A DNA stretch of 60,000 nucleotides. Origin: Strigamia acuminata (lineage: Eukaryota > Arthropoda > Chilopoda > Geophilomorpha > Linotaeniidae). The position numbers and the translations under genes are program-made. Below are positions 42,410-53,349 of this stretch, piece by piece (position 1 is the stretch's first letter; each line of letters starts with the position of its first letter). The notes under the pieces were generated by a model. The model saw only the letters and a list, made by a program, of their open reading frames with translations. It was not told where the DNA came from and did no database searches. The stretch is taken from positions 56,307,369-56,367,368 of the forward strand of contig OX442314.1 of NCBI GenBank assembly GCA_949358305.1, written 5' to 3'.

Positions 42410-43132
42410 TGAAGGAAGTGTAGGATTAATGAAGTGGAAGCTTTCAATGCTGAGTCAAAACACATTGCCATGGACATGTTCTGACGTTGGATGGAAATTC
42501 CAAAGGTTCAAGCATGAGATAGTCCTGTGTGTTTATCAAGACACACACAGGAAACTAATGTACTACAAATAAAGTAAAAATAGTGAGTTTATTTACATTC
42601 AAAACTTACATAGAAGCATCTTTGCACTGAGGACACTGTGGGCTGCCCATCTTGGCTATCAAAAACATAAGAATGAGAGATAGGGCATGTAGTGATGGTG
42701 TAACATAAAAACATAAAAAGAAACACTGATGAAAAAATTCATCCATTCAATACAACTGCTCGTGCTAAAGAAAAACAATGGGACACGCGCAACCAATTAT
42801 TACGGTTACAAAATCAATAATTTCTAACGGTAAAAAATATTCTGTTGTGACATAATTGATCCTCGCAATTAATTCCAGGACATGTAATGGCAAATCGATT
42901 TTGCTTGTTATTTGAGTAGCACGGCATAAAATGTTCCGCGGCATGGATAACTAACCCGCACGTACTGCAACTAATAATTAAATACATTATATTGTATTGT
43001 GGCAGGCGTTACGTTCATGTCCGAGCTGAACGTATTATTTTTATGACGTTATAATTATATTAATAGTTTACCGAATATCCACTCCGAGGAACACATGGGC
43101 CATTCCTATCATGCATTGGCACATTGCACAGT
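42410..43132 (-). repeat. Repeat family R, copy A (carries Cys-rich gene exons)
   Basis: Co-linear with copy B at about 45650-46363. Ends abruptly inside exon a, where the 43133 minisatellite begins. Confidence 0.85.
42814..43132 (-). pseudogene. Cys-rich spliced gene, copy A, truncated
   Basis: Exon b (42814-42970) reads CSTCGLVIHAAEHFMPC, then ITCPGINCEDQLC, and ends in VRNY at a stop. It is preceded by a 101-nt intron (42971-43071). Of exon a only MIGMAHVSLRVDIR and a few codons remain before the satellite junction at 43132. Compared with copy B it keeps an extra Cys in PGINC. A separate short frame at 42655-42610 (MGSPQCPQCKDASM) follows the acceptor GATAG and has AATAAA just after its stop, so it may be an alternative last exon. 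Confidence 0.5.
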
Positions 43133-43662
43133 TATAAAATAAAAAATTAAGGTATAAAGTTATAAAATATAAAATTAAGGTATAAAGTTATAAAATATAA
43201 AATGAAGGTATAAAGTTATAAAATATAAAATGAAGGTATACAGTTATAAAATATAAAATGAAGGTATACAGTTATAAAATATAAAATTAAGGTATAAAGT
43301 TATAAAATATAAAATTAAGGTATAAAGTTATGAAATATAAAATTAAGGTATAAAGTTATAAAATATAAAATTAAGGTATAAAGTTATAAAATATAAAATT
43401 AAGGTATAAAGTTATGAAATATAAAATTAAGGTATAAAGTTATAAAATATAAAATTAAGGTATAAAGTTATAAAATATAAAATTAAGGTATAAAGTTATG
43501 AAATATAAAATTAAGGTATAAAGTTATAAAATATAATATTAAGGTATAAACTTATAAAATATAAAATTGAGGTATAAAGTTATAAAATATAAAATTAAGG
43601 TATAAAGTTATAAAATATAAAATTAAGGTATAAACTTATAAAATATAAAATTAAGGTATAAA
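43133..43662. repeat. 28-bp AT minisatellite, about 19 copies
   Basis: Very regular unit TATAAAATATAAAATTAAGG followed by TATAAAGT, with rare point changes (AAACTT, GAAATA). Confidence 0.92.
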
Positions 43663-43920
43663 ATTACACCTTGCAAGTGTCACCAGGTAAAGGCGACGAT
43701 TGAGAGGATGCACTCGTTTAGGTCTGCCCTGGAGATCGGCTGTCTCCTCGATGATGTTGGGCTCATCATCATTGAATTCGAGATCAAAGTCGTGAAATAA
43801 TTCATTCCTCTCGTTGCCGTCGTCGGTATCTGGCGTCGTCACGATGGCATCCGCCGCACTGGACGGTCCGGCTGTGGACCGTCTGGTTGTCACCAACAAT
43901 GCGGGCAGTATGGGCTGCAA
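43651..43920 (-). CDS. Duplicated ORF of unknown function, copy 1
   Basis: About 89 aa. Contains PILPALLVTTRRSTAGPSSA, an acidic stretch (FDLEFNDDEP) and QGRPKRVHPLNRRLYLVTLA. Nearly the same protein is encoded by copy 2, 500 bp away, and changes between the copies leave both frames open. Each copy is followed, on its 3' side, by the AT minisatellite. Could be the tail of a transposon protein. No family recognised. Confidence 0.35.
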   Translation of the reverse strand: MQPILPALLVTTRRSTAGPSSAADAIVTTPDTDDGNERNELFHDFDLEFNDDEPNIIEETADLQGRPKRVHPLNRRLYLVTLARCNFIP

Positions 43921-43945
43921 ACCGGGAATCCCAAACGTCGTTTAA

Positions 43946-44161
43946 TTTAATTAAAGTATAAAATTATAAAATTAAAGTACAAAATTATAAAACTAAAATA
44001 TCAAATTATAGTACAAAATTATAAAACTAACATATCAAATTATAGTACAAAATTATAAACTAAAATATCAAATTATAGTACAAAATTATAAAACTAAAAT
44101 ATCAAATTATGGTATAAAATTATAAAACTAAAATATAAAATCAAAGTATAAAGTTATAAAA
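43946..44161. repeat. AT minisatellite between the two ORF copies
   Basis: Units like TATAAAACTAAAATATCAAA plus TTATAGTACAAAAT. Related to the neighbouring arrays but a distinct variant. Confidence 0.85.
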
Positions 44162-44461
44162 TATAAAATTACACCGTGCAAGTGTCACCAGGTAAAGGCG
44201 ACAGTTGAAAAGATGCACTCGTTTAGGTCTGCCCTGGAGATCGGCTGTCTTCTCGATGATGTCGGGCTCATCATCATCGAATTCGAGATCAAAGTCATGA
44301 AATAAATCGTTCCTTTCGTTGCCGTCGTCGGTATCTGGTGTTGTCACGGTGGCATCCGACGCACTGGACGGTCCGGCTGTGGACGGTCTGGTTGTCACCA
44401 ACAATGCGGGCAGTATGGGCCGCAAACCGGGGATCCCAAACGTCGTTTGGCACGGTTGCAT
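44141..44461 (-). CDS. Duplicated ORF of unknown function, copy 2
   Basis: About 106 aa starting MQPCQTTFGIPGLRPILPAL, with the same acidic (FDLEFDDDEPDI) and basic (QGRPKRVH) segments as copy 1. Homology between the two copies covers about 43663-43943 and 44162-44443. The last codons run into the satellite. Probably the same truncated gene, duplicated together with its minisatellite. Function unknown. Confidence 0.35.
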   Translation of the reverse strand: MQPCQTTFGIPGLRPILPALLVTTRPSTAGPSSASDATVTTPDTDDGNERNDLFHDFDLEFDDDEPDIIEKTADLQGRPKRVHLFNCRLYLVTLARCNFIFYNFIL

Positions 44462-45344
44462 CTATTAAGGGTGAGAAAAAAACTAGATTAGATTTTTTTT
44501 GTGTAATTTGTCGTCATTCTAATCGACACCATGGAAACATACTCAGCTTCCATGGTGCTAAGGGCTACCATGCTTTGCTTTTTGAATCCCCAGCTCAATG
44601 GCACACTGCCCAAAGGCATTCTGGTACCGTACCATAAATTGAAGAAAAAAATTAAAATAGATATAGGTAGGAAAAATCTATTGAATTACCTTGATTTCCA
44701 TTATTAAATTATTAGTCCTTAAATTTATTTCTCAGCTCCAAGATGCTCGCGGATTTCGTTGTTTTTAGTCTTAAAACAAGTAAATATATGTAATGCAGGG
44801 AAGCAATGCATGTTAGACTTCTAAACTCCTTCTGTACGTCTGTCCCTAAATAAAACACCAAAATAAAAGAAAATAATGTCGAGTTTTCGGGTTTGAGAAA
44901 TGCACAGACGGAGTGGTTCTTCTCCATCTGACTCCCTAGTGAAGGAAGTCTCTGAACTCCTTTGATATAAATTGTAGTCCATTGCCATTGCAATACTCTA
45001 GCAACTTTCCCATTTTTCAAATGTCTTGTGTACTTTTTAGAGACTTTGTGATCTGATCAATGTGTTTTAGTCTAAGGTTGTTTTAATTCTTGGATCAAAG
45101 AAGTGACCTTTAGCCTTACTACCATATTGCTTTCTTCCCAGTGGGAAGGACCACATTGATAGTCAAACTGTAATATGGTTGGTCCATGATTGTGCTTTCC
45201 ATTTCTTTATTTTCGTACAGACGTACACATTTTATACTGAACAAATGAATGGTGTGCTGAAGACAGAAAACTTTAATTTTATCTTCATAAGTTTCAAACT
45301 TCTTAGGTTTAACCCTTCAAAAAATATCAGTTATGACCAGCATG
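44462..45344. other. Intergenic with dispersed repeats
   Basis: 44527-44612 repeats 40068-40156; 45171-45236 repeats 53488-53555 (TATGGTTGGTCCATGATTGT). No gene supported. Confidence 0.5.
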
Positions 45345-46363
45345 TTTGATGTTTAATGGTTAAACGTTGTGCGCTTGCCTCTGCAAACTGATGTTCTAGA
45401 CTTAAAATGTATATAAATTGAAGAGAATACAAATCTAAATACTAAACTCCACCAATAATTCCAAAATGAGGAGAATAAAAATAATTTTGGTTGACAAAAT
45501 GCTGTCACCAACAAAAAGAAACTCATTAACAAAAGTAATTTCCAAGGAACAAAATTGCCAATTGGTTTGCATCATTTATCACTATCAGCCGGCCCAAAAA
45601 CAGGTTGTAGCAACATCAAACTGCGCTTTCTGAAAGTGGCATGCAGTTTGTAGGATTAATGAAGTGGAAGCTTTCAATGCTGAGTCAAAACACATGGCCA
45701 TGGACATGTTGGATGGAGATTCCAAAGGTTAAAGCATATGATAATCCTGTGTGTTTATCAAGACACACACAGGCAACTAATACACTACAAATAAAGTAAA
45801 AATAGTGAGTTTATTTACACTCAAAACTTACATAGAAGCATCTTTGCACTAAGAACACTGTGGGCTTCCCATCTTGGCTATCAAAAACACAAGAAAGAGA
45901 GATAGGGCATGTAGTGGTGGTGTAACATAAAAACATAAAAAGAAACACTGAGGAAAAAATTCCTCCATTCAATACATCTGCTCGTGCTAAAGAAAAACAA
46001 TGGGACACGCGCAACCAATTATTACGGTTACAAAATCAATAATTTCTAACGGTGAAAAATATTCTGTTTTGACATAATTGATCCTCGCCATTAATTCCAG
46101 GACATGTAACGGCAAATCGATTTTGCTTGTTATTTGAGTAGCATGACATAAAATGTTCGGCGGCATGGATAACTAACCCGCACGTACTGCAACTAAAAAG
46201 AAAAAATAATTAAATACATTACATTGTATTATGGCAGTGGCTACGTTCACGTCCGACGTGAACGTATTATTTTCATGACGTTATAATTATATTAATAGTT
46301 TACCGAATATCAACTCTGAGGGACACATGGGCCATTCCTATCATGCATTGGCACATTGCACAG
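45345..46363 (-). repeat. Repeat family R, copy B (longest)
   Basis: 45345-46000 is co-linear with 54063-54760 (copy C), and 45650-46363 with 42410-43132 (copy A). Shared landmarks include GTGTGTTTATCAAGACACAC and GAGTTTATTTACACTCAAAA. Confidence 0.85.
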
Positions 46364-46475
46364 CAACCACAATGGCCATCACAATAGCCATCACAATCTA
46401 CGGTCCCGTCTCCGAATTTGCAGCGACACAATGCGCAATGACATTGACCGTCGTCGTCGTCGTCTCCGCCATTAC
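46036..46475 (-). CDS. Cys-rich protein gene, copy B, two exons (5' exon not found)
   Basis: Exon a is 46475-46304, entered from acceptor TAATATTTAG in phase 1. It encodes NGGDDDDDGQCHC and then ALCRCKFGDGTVDC, DGYCDGHCGCCAMCQC: 11 cysteines in about 34 residues. A 111-nt intron (46303-46193, GTAAAC...TTTTTAG) leads to exon b, 46192-46036, with CSTCGLVIHAAEHF, TCPGINGEDQLC and the end VRNY. The phases agree across the intron (CG + T), which supports splicing. The first part is metallothionein-like; the second has a CxxC...C arrangement shared with the gene at 51311-51523. An upstream start exon is needed but was not identified. Function unknown; metal binding is the natural guess. Confidence 0.5.
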
Positions 46476-47181
46476 CTAAATATTAAATCACAATTGAGTG
46501 AGTGGTTGCCAATTGTTCCTTATAATTATGAGTTACAAGCTCAAAATTATAATTATAATTCCTTGTTGAAATAGGCACTTGCGGTACAACAAATATATTT
46601 TATAAATTATACTTATAAATACCATGTGATCACACCATCTGACCACCACAAGTCACATTACATCATAAAACCAAAATGATCTGTAGTTTTACTAATTTGA
46701 CATTTTTCAGACATAAAATTGTCTTCCAGTTTATTTATTTGCTTACCTGGAATGATGTTAGTTGTTTCTATCCTTCGATGGCAGAAAGAAATGTTGGTTT
46801 AGTCGAAATAAATAGTCGATTTTTAAATGAAACAAAACGTGGTTTTGTTTAATCGTTGCTTGCCGTGAACAGAAGTGTCACTGAATCTTGACACCAAGGT
46901 AATACAAAATAAAAATCATATGTCAATATGACGTCACATGAACACAGCGAACTCATTGGTCAAATAAACGAGTTAACATTTTAAACGAATAGAAACATGC
47001 ATCTAGTAAATTAACTTCATTCTCCTCCTAATTTACTAAGATGCACATGTCTTTACATGTGAGTTACAAAGGGGAGGCGGGCGGGTTCTACTATGTTTGT
47101 AAAAATGATAAACATTTTAAAAAAAAATTTCTTTGCTGTTGGTATAATGATTTTCACAAAATAAATAGATGACAACAATTT
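46476..47181. other. Intergenic, upstream exon of the Cys-rich gene not identified
   Basis: AT-rich. No clear ATG exon with a matching phase-1 donor was found. Confidence 0.4.
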
Positions 47182-47574
47182 TTGTCTAGTATTTGTGCGA
47201 TTTCAGCAATTGAAGCTAAACGACTGTTTAGATTCTCGGTCCATGTCAAGCTGTCATCAAATCGCAATGTCGTAAGGATATCAGTGAACCGATTCCTGCT
47301 GTATAAATTTGGCTACAAGATATACGTAACTTCCGTATTCCAAAGGAAACGGAGAGCCTGTTTGGACCCCATAAAAGATCCTGCCAACAGTAAAATGCAA
47401 ATCATTGCATTTACTGCAAGTAGACCTTACAAATTGAGGCATTTAACAATGAAGGTTCAGTTTGGCTGTGAAAGCAGACGATTCTTCTACATTATGGGTT
47501 TTGGTCGGTCTGATTATAAGATTGATTGGAAGAAGATGTTGGCACTTAAAGAATCGTCCGATCCCAAAGCATAA
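47182..47574 (+). CDS. Unidentified protein-coding exon, 3' terminal
   Basis: Open frame ending at 47574, entered by a plausible acceptor GTGCGATTTCAG at 47209, after which it reads IEAKRLFRFSVHVKLSS, then YKFGYKIYVTSVFQRKRRA and FYIMGFGRSDYKIDWKKM. The composition is protein-like, with alternating hydrophobic and basic residues and no low complexity. AATAAAG at 47643-47649 could be its polyadenylation signal. I do not recognise the family and cannot tell host gene from transposon relic. Confidence 0.3.
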   Translation: MSSICAISAIEAKRLFRFSVHVKLSSNRNVVRISVNRFLLYKFGYKIYVTSVFQRKRRACLDPIKDPANSKMQIIAFTASRPYKLRHLTMKVQFGCESRRFFYIMGFGRSDYKIDWKKMLALKESSDPKA

Positions 47575-48292
47575 GAAAATGAAATTTTGGTTTCCAGGTT
47601 GCCCACTTCTTTTGGTGCCTTTTCCTGGCTTTATCCCTGAGCAAATAAAGAGCGGTGTTATGTACGAACATTCCAATCCAATGTTGCTTCTTACACAGCT
47701 ATTGAACAAAAGAATGTTCCAATTCTTTTTGTTGCCGCACTTTTAGGGTTGAAGTATGAGAGGATAGAAACATTTGATTGGCTTGTTACACGAATAAAAG
47801 AAAATTTAATATGGCTACAGCATGATTTCAATATTCTACAATCATGCCTTCTTGCCGAAGTTACAACATACATGTGCTGAGAAATAGCAGTTAAGATAAT
47901 TATCATACCACACTTTGCTAATCTTAACTAGTAACGTTTGGCCTTCTAAATACCACTTGGGTTTCCTTCTGCTCATCTTTGCTCCTTCTCACCATCTTTG
48001 GCATTTGGGGCTCCGAAGGTACAACAGCTTCACTTGAAAAAGCGCTAAACCCCCACAACTAGATCTGAAATCTAAAGTAATAGATTAGAACAAATTCCTC
48101 AACTGAAAAAAAAGTATAAAACACAGTTTATCAAAAAATGTAAATGGACCAAAATAATTCCACTCCACAAATATGACAAAGAAAACAATGGCAGGCAAAA
48201 AAAAGTTTAACCCTACAAAATGACTAAAGCAAAAATGGTGGGCAAACAAAATCTTCCAGATTATTTGTTATGCCAGGACAAGGGCCCTCAAT
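47575..48292. other. Intergenic, no gene recognised
   Basis: Short frames only. Confidence 0.4.
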
Positions 48293-48827
48293 TGTGACTG
48301 GTGTGGTACGATAAACTGGGGAAAGGATACCAGAGGTTGGACGCATACTCACGTAAACCGGGACTCCAGATTGTTGGGTTTTGGCCTTTATTCCGTTGTC
48401 TAGTGGTCGGAGTCTCCCATCTACCCACGTGTGGTGGTGCCATATGGCACGCTACACACAGGGAGTGATCCCTATGGGTGACGTGGTCAATTACATACGA
48501 AAATTCTGTCATAACTTACCCATGAGACCCATGCAGCCGCTCATGGAGGTTGTAGTAGGCACATCGCCACACTACTGAGCGTCACAGTGGTGAATGGTGA
48601 GAAGAGCAGTCAGCACAGGGCATGGTTGCACTTGCTAGCTTCAGGACTTTCACACGTCTTCTCTCTACGGTGGTCACGCTTTCTCTTCTCTCTCTCTCTC
48701 TCACCACACCACTCAGCTCCCTCCTTCCCTACACTGGGTTAGTCCACCTGCAAGGGGGGATGACCTTAGAGCCACTGTGTTGTGTATGGTGGTGACACAG
48801 GTCACCGAAAGTGGCCAAGCGATCACA
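48293..48827 (-). repeat. Solo LTR, Gypsy-2-related family
   Basis: 535 bp from TGTGACTGGTGTGG to GCGATCACA, matching 19911-20455 along its length. On the - strand CACTAGACAACGGAATAAAG holds the conserved motif and polyadenylation signal. A CT microsatellite lies at 48682-48703. Confidence 0.7.
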
Positions 48828-49392
48828 AGTTCCAGGTCTTATTTACGTGAGGCTGCGTCGCAACCCACGGTAACCAGTCCCCAGGCTGCCGTGGTGGAGA
48901 CCATACCAGTCACAATTATTCTCTTATTCAAATGCATTTTTGTAACCCTATCCCCATTCTACCAATCACATTTGCATAAAACAACTTCAGACAATTGAAT
49001 AAAATCATGGAGAAGAATGAAATGCTGTCGATCTTTATTGTCAAATTAAGTTAAAACTTACAAAACTAATGACCCTGCCACAATCCGGGCAAAGAGCCCT
49101 TGGTGTCACATTGTTACGGTGAAACTTACAGTAAGTGGGCATGAGTTGACAATTTTAGCTCCACTTTGCTGAATTAATAAAAAACAAAAAAAGTAATGGA
49201 AAATTTGTTTCACACTTTTATTTTTAACTCAATATATCGAGAAAAAAAAGGTTCAAAAAGGATGTTTGAGGGAAATAGGCAATTACATGAGATTCATCGA
49301 ACAGAGGATGGGGATTTTCCAAATTGTTTATTTCTTTAATATTTTTTCTTCTTTTTATTTTCAATTATTCTCTTTATTTGCTCTGCCGTGGG
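48828..49392 (-). other. Possible 3' end of a small Cys/His frame
   Basis: On the - strand a short frame starting at 49142 reads MPTYCKFHRNNVTPRALCP, and AATAAA lies at 49040-49035. The frame after the last Cys is not settled, so no gene is claimed. Confidence 0.2.
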
Positions 49393-49540
49393 TTATTTTT
49401 TGTGAAGACATTTCTTGGTGACCTGATCTTCGTCTGAACGCAAGAAACGGTGCTGACGTTGGCATGCTATGGCGGTTTCCTGGATGTGGCCAACTTCATG
49501 GTCAAGGCAGGCGCTGATGTGGTTGGCGTAGAAGGGCCAC
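49393..49540 (-). CDS. Terminal exon of an unidentified Cys/His-rich protein
   Basis: Entered by a good acceptor CTGTTTCCAG (ending 49541), it encodes 48 residues including FYANHISACLDHEVGH, TAIACQRQHRF and the end KKCLHKK. AATAAA lies at 49378-49373, 15-20 bp after the stop, as expected of a real 3' exon. Upstream exons on the same strand may lie at 49630-50253. Family not recognised. Confidence 0.4.
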
Positions 49541-50253
49541 CTGGAAACAGATAAAAATATAATAAAAAAGTCATTAAAACATTTAAAATTGCATGAAAAA
49601 ATTCTTACAAAACAACAAACCTAAAGCGAACTATTAATTCGCGTTTGATACAACAAACACTGTAAAACATACATGAAAAAATCGAATAAACTCACGGTTG
49701 CGTGCTTTGCCTAAGAATAAACGACTGAAAACCAAGATAAAAAAAATGCAAAATATGATGAAAACTGAGATAAAAAAAAATGCAAAATTTGAATATCCAA
49801 TCAAAAATTTCAAAAGTATGTCAAATTCTTGCGAGCTGTCACCTGGTGCTAAAATTGCAACATAAAAATATAACAACGCTCCAAATAGAGTGGTCGTTAA
49901 GGAAAATTGAAAGAAACTACTAACTTGTAAATATAATCAAATGAGGGAACCCGAAATCGACATTTGTAATGTTCGAAAATGTCTCTTACATCTCTGTCTA
50001 GAAGGTATCCTGGTTTTGCGCGTCTATTGCGAAGGAAATCTCTGATTAACGTCCCTAATGCAGCGCCAAAAAATGGTGCAAACAACGAAACCTTAAAAAA
50101 AAAGTTAATGGTTTTTAAAAAACAAGACATGCTCCATTCAAAACATGCTAATAAAGCGCTTTTCAGCACCACGATAGCGACGAGGCCAGCATCGGTGTTG
50201 CCGCCAATCTTTGGAAAACAACAAACAGAAATAGTTTTCAAGGCGCACCTCAA
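49541..50253 (-). CDS. Candidate upstream exons of a membrane protein
   Basis: 50253-49925 holds a frame with hydrophobic stretches (AGLVAIVVLKSALLACF, FAPFFGAALGTLI) and then RDFLRNRRAKPGYLLDRDVR, ending at a GTTAGT donor. 49876-49640 holds another hydrophobic frame (APGDSSQEFDILLKFL, ISVFIIFCIFFILVF). The two are in different frames and would need splicing. Several AG acceptors exist, so I cannot fix the structure or the family. Low-complexity AT coding may make part of this spurious. Confidence 0.25.
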
Positions 50254-51310
50254 TCCACCGCCAAGACGGATAAATTGGTTTTATAGTCACTAGCAAAGTC
50301 AAATTTGTTGTTTTGCTATTAAAATACACATTTTATTGACTCAACCGAAACAACTCCCAGGAGATGTCAACCAAACTCCCTCTGATCGAACTAACGTAAG
50401 CATGTTGTGACTGGATATGGTCTTACCCACGCAGGTATGGGGATTACCACCATGGGAGGGACACATCCTCACGTGGTTTCCTGCATTTACAATTGCACTG
50501 TCTTTGAGGAAACACGGATCTAATGTGAGATAATCTAATATTTGGAATATCTTTCCTGATTGTCATATTTGGCAAACTGTCGGTGTCGTCTAGTAGCGGT
50601 GTGAGCAGATAGATATTTGTTATTCTGGTTAGTATAGATTCAAACAATTATTCAATAAAATTGAGTCTTACATTTACCTCCTGCCAAGATGGAACCACAA
50701 TTGGTCTTGATTTTGGGCTTTTGGCTATAAAAAAGCTCAGTTAGTCATAACAAACGTGAAATTATTTTTTACCAGGAGCAGAATTTTTGCTTTAAATTGA
50801 GTCCACACATTTTTGATTGGATTAATATCCGCACCTTTAGGGGGCCAACACAAGCTTTACTGTTCACAATTTAAATTTGGCCGTGAATCTTGTAGCAGTA
50901 CACATATTGTTCACCTGGTGGTTTTGGTGCTGCGCTCGCAACCATGGACGCAAATGAAAGGACACTGTTGTAGCTCCGAATGTGCTCGTGAAAGTTAATT
51001 GACCTTTCGTCGGTGCTCTTCAATAAACTCTTCATTGGATCGGGGTAGCGAGTTGGCTCCAATTATGTGACTAGATATGGTCTTACCCACTGCGATATGG
51101 GGATTTACCACAATGGGAGGGACGCATTAAGTATTAAAACAAATAACAAATATTTGTTGTCAAATCAGTAAAAAATAAAAATAATAAATAAAAATTTAAA
51201 ATTTAAATGTTAGTTAATCTTTATAATGCCATACATAATTACAAACAATAAACATTGGTTCAAGAAATACAGAAAAAAAATTTGTTATAAATGTCAATCT
51301 GTTTTTCTTA
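50254..51310. other. Intergenic with two short LTR ends
   Basis: 50406-50465 and 51066-51127 both start TGTGACT(G/A)GATATGG, like the solo LTRs, and are near-duplicates of each other. No gene seen between them. Confidence 0.5.
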
Positions 51311-51523
51311 TCAAATAAAGTCTGTCCCGGTTAGAATACCAAAATCATCCTGAAATTAAAAAAAAATTAATACAATTAAAAAATTGAATAAAAAATACAT
51401 ACGTAATATATTTGTGCATGACACGCTCCGCAGAACACTGTCAGAAAATCGCTATCATTAATAACAGCAAATTGAACTAGGCGATGATCAGTAACCGGAA
51501 TAACTACTTCACAAGTATCGCAA
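51311..51523 (-). CDS. Small CxxC...CxxC protein, two 3' exons
   Basis: Exon 51523-51403, after CGATTTTCTCTTAG, reads CDTCEVVIPVTDHRL, then FLTVFCGACHAQIYY: two CxxC pairs about 27 residues apart, a typical zinc-binding spacing. A 53-nt intron (51402-51350, GTATGT...AATTTCAG) joins in phase 0 to a last exon 51349-51311 ending GTDFI. Exon entry phase and the C-x-T-C-x-[LV]-V-I start match exon b of the Cys-rich gene copies at 42814 and 46036, so these are one gene family. The 5' exon is unclear. Confidence 0.5.
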
Positions 51524-51590
51524 CTAAGAGAAAATCGTAATAATAAAAATTTAATAAAATTAAATATAAGAATAAATACTAATTATTTAC

Positions 51591-51834
51591 CTAATTGCAT
51601 AAAGCAATAGAAGATACAGTAATTGTTTTTATATGAGAAAATGACCCGACTCAGATTTAAATATAAACGCATTAGGTACTCGTTTGCTAATTCATTGTTA
51701 TTAGTTAATTCTGTAATTCTGAGCCTAAACCCTTCTGGCGCAAATACAGAAAGTTCAGTTAAACTTGTTGCAATTTTATCCACAATTGTAGAACGGATAT
51801 AGTTTCCGTCAGGTACTAGTAAGCCTTCAGACAT
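51591..51834 (-). CDS. Candidate 5' exon for the CxxC protein
   Basis: Starts MSEGLLVPDGNYIRSTIV and ends at TTAG|GTAAAT in a T-poor context. 81 codons plus one base, so it leaves in phase 1, while the next exon needs phase 2. Either the gene is broken, the donor is another one, or the two do not belong together. Confidence 0.3.
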
Positions 51835-51963
51835 AGGATTTTGAAATTTTTTTGGCTAGGATGCTCTTTACTCTTAATGCAAAATAATCGAATGTATTTT
51901 ATATCTTTTTTTCTGAATTCAGGTTTTGCGCTCTCCCAGAAAATCACAATTTCGGAAATCCAT

Positions 51964-52513
51964 TGTGAGTGGCGGTCGGTCGCCTCATGGTCAGGGGAGG
52001 ACCATGGATGTTTGGACACCATTTACGATTATACAAAACACAGAGATATACTGTTTAGGATTGATATTCTTAATTGTCATGGTTGTCTAGGGGTTAGTGT
52101 GGCGTTGTGTTATCGCCTTGGATGTCGCCAGACCAACCGCTGACCACGTGGCCGAGGGCCACATAGGCAGCGTGGTCGATTAATCTAATGCCACGCCATG
52201 CCTTGCAGCACGACCCGACGAGTCAGTTCAAGTCCCTTCGAACGTGAGCACGGCCTCGCAAGTTATTGGCATTGCCTGTTCCATCGCTATCATTATTGCC
52301 TTCGTCTCCTACGTCGTAGCAACGCGACTAGTTACTCTCGTGGCTGGTGTTGTTCTGTCCCTCCTTGGTCAGTCCGGACCTAGCAGGGACCTCGCAGAAT
52401 CCTCTGTCCTGATTGGCTGCAATCAGATCGCAGCTCTGACGGTATGCTGTAGGAGCTGCTCAGGATCCTCTGCTTACTGTTGCCAGTGCCGACTGGCAGT
52501 GGCCAGTTGGTCA
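51964..52513 (-). repeat. Solo LTR, diverged Gypsy-2 family
   Basis: Begins TGTGAGTGGCGGTCGG like the Gypsy-2 LTR (TGTGAGTGTTCGGACGG) and ends CAGTTGGTCA. Contains CCCCTAGACAACC on the - strand. No clean target duplication. Confidence 0.65.
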
Positions 52514-52923
52514 CTCCCATTTAAGATTGAACACACCTAGTGTAATGTTCCTTTTTTAATTTCATTAACTTTGTTGCGATGATCCAAGTTAGTTCCGTAT
52601 GAAATCCACTCCAGTTGTGTGTTCCAAATCTACTTGGGCATGTGGAAATTAAATAAATAAATAAATATCAGTAGGCTGAGGTGTTCAGACATTTTGGATT
52701 CTTTGCCCTTTTGTTTGCAAACTCGGACTCACTGGTCCCCGAATGACAAGCAGAACTTTGATTTATCAGAGAAAATGATCGAATTTCACATTTTCGTGGT
52801 CCACTTCTCATCTTTCTTTGCCCAAGCAAGCCTTTTACAAATTTATTTGTTGTTCAAGTCTGGTTTGCGCCCTGGAACTCTAGATCTATAGCCCATATGT
52901 TTAATTCGCCGTAATGCTGAAGC
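52514..52923. other. Intergenic, no gene recognised
   Basis: Nothing supported. Confidence 0.4.
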
Positions 52924-53349
52924 CTAAGTCAACAAAATTTGTTGATAGACCTTGCATTGGTCAAGCAAGGTGAAAAACCTCACACCAGCCAGTCCAGCAA
53001 GCAGGTCTGCTATGAGTAGAAGTGGATAAGGGTCGGGAACAATGATCCTGTTATTGGTGGCTCTGGAATCGCCAAATAACCGTCGAAGCAGCTTGAAGCT
53101 GTGCTCTGGGACTCTGCGATGAAGAAGGTGAACGACAGACAGAGGCTGTGTCCTGTGCAGCCACAGCGATGAAATGTGGTCGCTTTGAAAGGGCACATGG
53201 CTCGACATTCTTCGAATCATTGGCGCCACAATGTTCTGCCATACCCCGGAATAAGGCAATATAGGCTGAGATAAGCTTCGATTCGCCCACGTTGTGCATT
53301 CTTGCTCCCGGCTTAAAATGCTGGACCACTGGACAAGGGGCTGGAGCAA
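52924..53349 (-). pseudogene. Gypsy reverse transcriptase relic
   Basis: The end of a 141-aa frame reads IIVPDPYPLLLIADLLAGLAG, then FFTLLDQCKVYQQI, a degraded form of the Gypsy RT segment YPLP-I-DLL-LAG-FFT-LD-GY-QI. The expected LDL...GYHQI has become LDQ...VYQQI, so it is inactive. Preceding residues are not confidently assigned. Confidence 0.65.

Noticed and set aside
38945-43662. Regular repeats considered as a CRISPR-like array
   Set aside because: Units are directly tandem without unique spacers, AT-only, and in an animal genome.
51964-52513. Target site duplication for this and the other solo LTRs
   Set aside because: Flanks do not match over 4-5 bp at any of the three sites, so limits or ages do not allow the claim.
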